DNA of 64,000 nt, from NCBI GenBank assembly GCA_963839475.1, contig CAWIVH010000017.1, positions 868,001 through 932,000 on the forward strand, given 5' to 3'. This DNA comes from CAWIVH01 sp963839475. Lineage in GTDB: Bacteria; Acidobacteriota; UBA6911. The notes beneath the pieces are model-generated. The model saw only the letters and a program-made list of their open reading frames with translations. It did no database searches and had not been told where the DNA came from. Below, piece by piece: positions 59,503 through 64,000 of the stretch (position 1 is the stretch's first letter; every line of letters starts with the position of its first letter). The position numbers were made by a program, and so were the translations under genes.

Positions 59503-62181
59503 CTATGCGTGCAGCGGATCGGCTTTCTCCGGGTCCACGCCGAGATCGCGGATGGCCGAAGCAACCACATCCGCCCCGACCTTCCCCTCCTGCTGCAGGG
59601 CGTGCAGGGCCGCAATCACGATGCTCTCGGCGTCGACTTCAAAATGGCGCCGCAAGGCCTCGCGGGTATCGCTCCGGCCGAAGCCATCCGTGCCCAAAGT
59701 GACGTAACGCTGGGTCACCCAGGGCCGGATCATGTCCGGCACCAGCTTCAGAAAATCGCTGGCGGCGATGATCGGTCCGTGGATGCCTTCGAGCTGCTGC
59801 TGCACGAAGGGCTTCCGCGGCTCTGATTCCGGGTGCAGCCGGTTCCAGCGGTCCGTCGAAAGCGCTTCGTTGCGCATCTGCTGGTAGCTGGTCGCGCTCC
59901 ACACATCCGCCGAAACCTGGTACTTCTCCGCCAGGATATTCTGGGCCGCGAGGACCGATTTCATGATCGAGCCGCTCCCGAAGAGCTGCACATGGTTGGT
60001 GCCGGCGGTTTCCGCCTTGCGGAAAGGATAAAGCCCCTTGAGCAGCCCCTCTTCAATCCCTTGAGGCATGGGAGGATGCTCGATATTCTCGTTGTAAACC
60101 GTAATGTAATAGAAACAATCCTCCTGCCTGGCGCACATCCGGTCCATGCCGTCATGCACAATGGAGGCTACCTCATAGGCAAAAGCTGGATCATAGGTCT
60201 TGATGTTCGCAATCGTACTGGCAAGAACAAGACTGTGGCCGTCCTGGTGCTGCAGCCCTTCGCCGTTGAGCGTGGTCCGGCCGGCGGTTGCGCCGAGGGC
60301 GAAGCCCCGGCCGCGCGCGTCGGCAAAAGCCCAGAACAGGTCTCCCGTGCGTTGGAAGCCGAACATCGAGTAAAAAATATAGAAAGGAATGGTGATCTCG
60401 CCGTGCGTCGCGTAGCTGGTGCCGGACGACGTGAAGCTGGCCATGCTGCCGCTTTCGGTGATCCCCTCTTCCAGGATCTGTCCGTCTTTGGCTTCATGGT
60501 AGCTGATCAATAGCTTGGCATCGACTGATTCGTAGACCTGCCCGACCGAAGAGTAAATCCCCACCTCGCGGAAGAGCGAATCCATTCCGAAGGTGCGCGC
60601 TTCGTCCGGAATGATCGGGACGATGCGGCGGCCGACCGTCTCGCTGCGCAGCAGGGAACGCAGCAGGCGGACAAAGGCCATCGTGGTCGAGACTTCCCGG
60701 CTGCCGCCGGTTCCCGACTTGAACTCGTCGTAAAGCTCCGGACCCGGCACCTGCAGCGGCTTGCTGCGGACAATCCGCTTGGGCACGCAACCGCCCAGCG
60801 CCGCGCGCCGGTCGAGCATATACTGCACTTCGGGGCTGTGCGGGCCGGGATGATAATAAGGAGCCTCCTGGATTGCGCGGTCCGAAATCGGCAGTTCGAG
60901 CCGGTTGCGCAGTTCATAGAGCTGGTCCAAATTCATTTTCTTGAGCTGGTGGGTGACATTCTTGCCCAGGAAGCCTTCACCCAGCGCCCATCCCTTGACC
61001 GTCTTGGCCAGGATCACCGTCGGCGCGCCTTTGTGCTCGGTGGCCATCTTGTAGGCGGCATGCAGCTTGACATAATCGTGGCCGCCGCGGCGCAGGTTGG
61101 CCAGGCCGGCGTCGTCGAGGTGCGCCACCATTTTGCGCAGCCGCGGATCGGGACCGAAGAAGTTCTCGCGGATATAATCGCCCTTAGAAACGGCATATTT
61201 CTGGTACTGCCCGTCCACCGTCTCGGTCATCTTCTGAAGCAGGAGCCCGTCGACGTCGTTGGCCAACAGCTCGTCCCAGCCCCTTCCCCAGATCACCTTG
61301 ATCACATTCCAGCCGGCGCCGCGGAAAACCATCTCCAGTTCCTGGATGATCTTCCCGTTGCCGCGCACGGGTCCGTCCAGCCGCTGCAGGTTGCAGTTGA
61401 TCACGAAGGTGAGGTTATCGAGCTTTTCGCGGGACGCCAGGAAGAGCGAGCCGAGTGCCTCCGGCTCATCGCACTCGCCGTCTCCCAGGAAAGCCCAGAC
61501 GCGGGAGTTCGATGTGTCCGCAATGCCGCGTGCATGTAAATAGCGGTTGAATCGCGCCTGGTAAAGGGCATTGAGCGGCCCGATCCCCATCGAAACGGTG
61601 GGGAATTCCCAGAAATCCGGCATCAGGCGCGGGTGCGGATAAGAAGAAAGCCCCGCCCCGCGAACGCATTCGCGGCGGAAGTTGTCCATTTGCGCTTCGG
61701 TGAGGCGCCCTTCGAGGTAGGCGCGGGCGTAGATGCCCGGGGAGGCGTGCCCCTGGAAGAAGATCTGGTCGCCGGAGCGGCCGTCGTCCTTGCCTTTGAA
61801 GAAATGGTTAAAGCCGACCTCGTACAGCGCCGCCGAAGAGGCGTAGGTGGAAATGTGGCCTCCGATCCCGTCGTAGCGCTTGTTGGCACGGGTGACCATG
61901 ACGACCGCATTCCAACGCATGATCCGCCGGATGCGCTTTTCCATCACCTCGTCGCCGGGGAATTCGGGCTCCTGCTCCGGCGAAATCGTGTTGATGTACG
62001 GGGTCTGAACCAGCTCCGGAATGCCGACATTCAACATCCGGGCGCGCTTCAACAGCCTGCGCATCATGAACTGGGCGCGCGCTTTTCCTTCGTTCCGGAC
62101 CACGGAATCGAAGGACTCGATCCATTCCATGGTTTCGTTTTGATCGATATCGGGCAACTGCTGTTTGAATGTCAGGCTCAT
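59503..62181 (-). CDS. aceE: Pyruvate dehydrogenase E1 component, homodimeric type
   Basis: The 892-residue thiamine-diphosphate enzyme decarboxylates pyruvate and acetylates E2 lipoyl groups. The family hallmarks are clear: GGHISTYASSAALYEVGFNH, the ThDP motif GDGECDEPEALGSLFLASRE followed by FVINCNLQRLDG, TVKGWALGEGFLGKNVTHQL and TYDPAFAYEVASIVHDGMDR. Length matches proteobacterial AceE (single-chain E1) rather than the two-chain type. GGGAG lies seven bases before the ATG. No E2 or E3 gene is adjacent in the window. Confidence 0.95.
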   Translation of the reverse strand: MSLTFKQQLPDIDQNETMEWIESFDSVVRNEGKARAQFMMRRLLKRARMLNVGIPELVQTPYINTISPEQEPEFPGDEVMEKRIRRIMRWNAVVMVTRANKRYDGIGGHISTYASSAALYEVGFNHFFKGKDDGRSGDQIFFQGHASPGIYARAYLEGRLTEAQMDNFRRECVRGAGLSSYPHPRLMPDFWEFPTVSMGIGPLNALYQARFNRYLHARGIADTSNSRVWAFLGDGECDEPEALGSLFLASREKLDNLTFVINCNLQRLDGPVRGNGKIIQELEMVFRGAGWNVIKVIWGRGWDELLANDVDGLLLQKMTETVDGQYQKYAVSKGDYIRENFFGPDPRLRKMVAHLDDAGLANLRRGGHDYVKLHAAYKMATEHKGAPTVILAKTVKGWALGEGFLGKNVTHQLKKMNLDQLYELRNRLELPISDRAIQEAPYYHPGPHSPEVQYMLDRRAALGGCVPKRIVRSKPLQVPGPELYDEFKSGTGGSREVSTTMAFVRLLRSLLRSETVGRRIVPIIPDEARTFGMDSLFREVGIYSSVGQVYESVDAKLLISYHEAKDGQILEEGITESGSMASFTSSGTSYATHGEITIPFYIFYSMFGFQRTGDLFWAFADARGRGFALGATAGRTTLNGEGLQHQDGHSLVLASTIANIKTYDPAFAYEVASIVHDGMDRMCARQEDCFYYITVYNENIEHPPMPQGIEEGLLKGLYPFRKAETAGTNHVQLFGSGSIMKSVLAAQNILAEKYQVSADVWSATSYQQMRNEALSTDRWNRLHPESEPRKPFVQQQLEGIHGPIIAASDFLKLVPDMIRPWVTQRYVTLGTDGFGRSDTREALRRHFEVDAESIVIAALHALQQEGKVGADVVASAIRDLGVDPEKADPLHA

Positions 62182-62250
62182 AATTCAACTCCCAGGCTAA
62201 ACTTTTGATTTTACGGAACGGCGTGGTAGATGGAAAGAGTGAAAAAAATT

Positions 62251-62497
62251 AACCGCCAAGAGCTCCAAGACCTCCAAGCCTGTCAAGGGAATTGCAGGAT
62301 GCGCCCGGGGGCTGCCTTCGGCTGCAATTCTCGCCCGTATGCAGCACAAAAGCCGCAGTATTAAAGTCTGAACCATACTCTGATAGACGGCTTTTTCGCT
62401 GCATACGCGCGAGAATGGCACAACGCGAAGCGTTGGCCCCCGGGCGCTGGGAGGTTCCTTGCCGGCTTTGCGGTCTTAGGGGTCTTCGCGGTGAAAT
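62251..62497. repeat. Palindromic insert inside a dispersed intergenic palindrome
   Basis: The outer arms (ACCGCCAAGAGCTCCAAGAC on the left, GCGGTCTTAGGGGTCTTCGC on the right) belong to the -CGCGAAGA- family. Between them lies a second palindrome: left arm 62301-62355 starts GCGCCCGGGGGC and contains ATTCTCGCCCGTATGCAGC; right arm 62388-62447 is its inverted copy (GCTGCATACGCGCGAGAAT ... GCCCCCGGGCGC). Each inner arm also holds a small hairpin (AACGC-TTC-GCGTT on the right). There is no coding frame. It may be a miniature transposable element or a structured RNA/DNA motif. Confidence 0.7.
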
Positions 62498-62504
62498 GAG
62501 TGAT

Positions 62505-63666
62505 TTATGCCTCTAATTCGCAAGCGCCGTCGGCAGCCTTGACCGCAAAAATGGCTGGCTCGATCCCTGTCGCTTTCTCGTATTCCGCAGCAACCCGTTG
62601 AGCGAATTCCTCCACCGCGGAGGCTGCGACCAGGCTCACCGTGCAGCCGCCAAAGCCGCCGCCGGTCATGCGCGACCCTGCGACGCCGGGAACGCCGCGG
62701 GCAATCTCAACCATGATATCCAACTCCGAGCAGCTGACCTGGTAGTCGTCGCGCAACGACCGGTGGGAATCATCCATCAGGCGGCCCATATCTTCCATCC
62801 GGCCGTCGCGCAGCGCGGCCGTCGCCTCGACCGTGCGCCGGTTCTCCGAAATTACGTGGCGGCAGCGCCGCAGTATCGGATCCGGCAGCATTCCGGAGTG
62901 CCGGTCCAGATCCTCCGGAGACACGTCCCGCAGGGCCCGGATACCGGGCAGGGCCTGGCGCAGCAGTCCGACACCCTCCTCGCACTCGGCATGCCGGCGG
63001 TTGTACTCCGAAGACGCGAGGCTGTGCTTGACCCGGGTGTCGCATACCACAATGGCGGCTCCAGAAAGTCGCAGCGGAACCAGGGAACCCTCCAGGCTGC
63101 GGCAATCTATGAGCAGCGCGTGATCCTTTTTCCCCATGGTCGCAATGAATTGGTCCATGATCCCGCACTTGGTGCCGACATAAGTATGCTCGGCCTTCCG
63201 GCCCGCCAGCGCCAACCGCTTCTTTTCCAGTTCCAGGCCCGAAAGGGCCAGCAGTGCCGATCCGACCGAAACCTCCAGGGCCGCCGAGGACGAAAGGCCG
63301 CCGCCCAGAGAAACCGTACTGGCGATGACCAGATCGGCGCCCCTCAATTCCAGGCCTTCACCGCAGAGCACGCGGGCCATACCCTCGACATAATCGGACC
63401 AGTGGCCGCGCATCGGCTTTCCCGGGCTGTCGAGATCGAATTCCATGGTTTCGTCGAAGCGGGTCGAGTGAACCCGGATGACACGATCCGGCCGTGCGGC
63501 CGCGGCCACCACGGTTTCCCGATCGATGGCGATGGGCAGCACGAAACCATCGTTGTAGTCGGTGTGCTCCCCGATCAGGTTCACACGCCCCGGAGCGCGG
63601 AACATCCGCGCCTTCACCACCATAGAGGTCCCGGAATCGGGACCGGAGCGAATTCAGATCTACCAC
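62505..63666 (-). CDS. galK: Galactokinase, N-terminal frameshift
   Basis: GHMP-family kinase that phosphorylates galactose in the Leloir pathway. Motifs are RAPGRVNLIGEHTDYNDGFV (galactokinase signature), the GHMP loop SLGGGLSSSAALEVSVG, catalytic Asp region KCGIMDQFIATMG and RMTGGGFGGCTVSLV. The large open frame starts at ATG 63623, but the family's usual N-terminal helix (LNSLRSRFRDLYGGEGADV) is in another frame upstream, beginning at GTG 63666 with AAGGG six bases before. A one-base loss near 63600 would explain this. Translation from 63623 would make a protein about 15 residues short that keeps all motifs and may work. No galT or galE nearby. Confidence 0.85.
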
Positions 63667-63679
63667 AAGCAGCCCTTGT

Positions 63680-63749
63680 TTGAACCGCGAAGCCACGAAG
63701 ACCACGAAAAATATATATTTCGTGGTCTTCGTGGCCTTCGTGGTTCAAC
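63680..63749. repeat. Dispersed -CCACGAAGACCACGAA- palindrome between acnA and galK
   Basis: Almost perfect inverted copies, TTGAACCGCGAAGCCACGAA / TTCGTGGCCTTCGTGGTTCA, around an AAATATATATTT centre; the cleanest member of the family in this window. It lies between two minus-strand genes and could terminate acnA transcription or overlap the galK promoter region. Confidence 0.65.
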
Positions 63750-63759
63750 TACAAGTCGA

Positions 63760-64000
63760 CTAGGCTAAAAGCTGCCGCAGCACATAGGGCAGGATTCCGC
63801 CGTGATAGTAGTAGTCGACTTCAATCGGCGTATCGATGCGCAGGGTCAGGATCACGGTGTCGACCCTGCCGTCGGCGCGATGAATGACCAGGTTGACATC
63901 CTGCTGCGGCTTGATCCCCTGGCCGATTCCGATGAGGTCGAAAGTCTCCGTTCCGTCGAGGCCGAGAGTTTGAGCGCTTTCACCGGTCTTGAACTGGCAG
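63760..64000 (-). CDS. acnA: Aconitate hydratase, C-terminal end
   Basis: Only the last ~80 residues are in the window; the gene continues past the right edge. They read CQFKTGESAQTLGLDGTETF ... IKPQQDVNLVIHRADGRVDT, then RIDTPIEVDYYYHGGILPYV followed by LRQLLA, the very conserved end of AcnA/IRP-type aconitases. The enzyme isomerises citrate to isocitrate with a 4Fe-4S cluster (cluster ligands are outside the window). The frame is closed by TAG at 63760. Confidence 0.9.
   Translation of the reverse strand, partial: CQFKTGESAQTLGLDGTETFDLIGIGQGIKPQQDVNLVIHRADGRVDTVILTLRIDTPIEVDYYYHGGILPYVLRQLLA

Overview
The window reads as a GC-rich bacterial chromosome, most consistent with the phylum Acidobacteriota. 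This is an inference from gene content, not a marker-gene placement. The supporting features are large Ser/Thr kinases carrying TolB/WD40-like propellers next to an ECF sigma factor, an Oar-like TonB-dependent receptor with a carboxypeptidase-regulatory N-terminus, a complete alternative complex III (actABCDEF) joined to a caa3-type cytochrome oxidase, many secreted peptidases (M1, M16, S9), and a PEP-CTERM protein.

Layout. 1-7.3 kb is a decaying integrative/conjugative element: the end of a tyrosine recombinase, hicBA plus an orphan hicB, a MobF relaxase broken by several frameshifts, an AlpA/ParA-type gene and iteron-like repeats. 8.0-18.6 kb is a signalling island with three TolB-propeller Ser/Thr kinases, a frameshifted ECF sigma factor and a secreted HExxH protein. 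18.8-22.6 kb is an accessory patch: a truncated IS21, another transposase fragment, a PEP-CTERM gene with an apparent sigma-54 promoter, a tRNA 3'-half scar, tRNA-Lys(CTT) and GGACACCCA-box repeats. 22.9-27.3 kb holds a di-haem peroxidase, a MITE-like element, an aldehyde dehydrogenase and kbl. 27.4-40.4 kb is one minus-strand respiratory gene cluster (actA-B-C-D-E-F, membrane protein, sco, coxB-A-C-D), which should move electrons from quinol through ACIII to an A2-type haem-copper oxidase. 40.7-64 kb carries a TonB receptor, an aldo/keto reductase, an M1 peptidase, a cold-shock protein, a ChaN-PDZ protein, an M16 pair, a copper-linked adaptor and multicopper oxidase, an S9 peptidase, aceE, galK and the end of aconitase.

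Two features recur. First, intergenic gaps are filled by several families of palindromic or short tandem repeats, many of them between convergent genes, where they may act as terminators. Second, many otherwise conserved genes (sigma factor, actC, second M16 gene, cusB-like gene, multicopper oxidase, galK, ParA) are split by one-base indels. In core genes this may reflect residual sequencing error rather than true decay. In the mobile element, where damage is denser, decay is likely.
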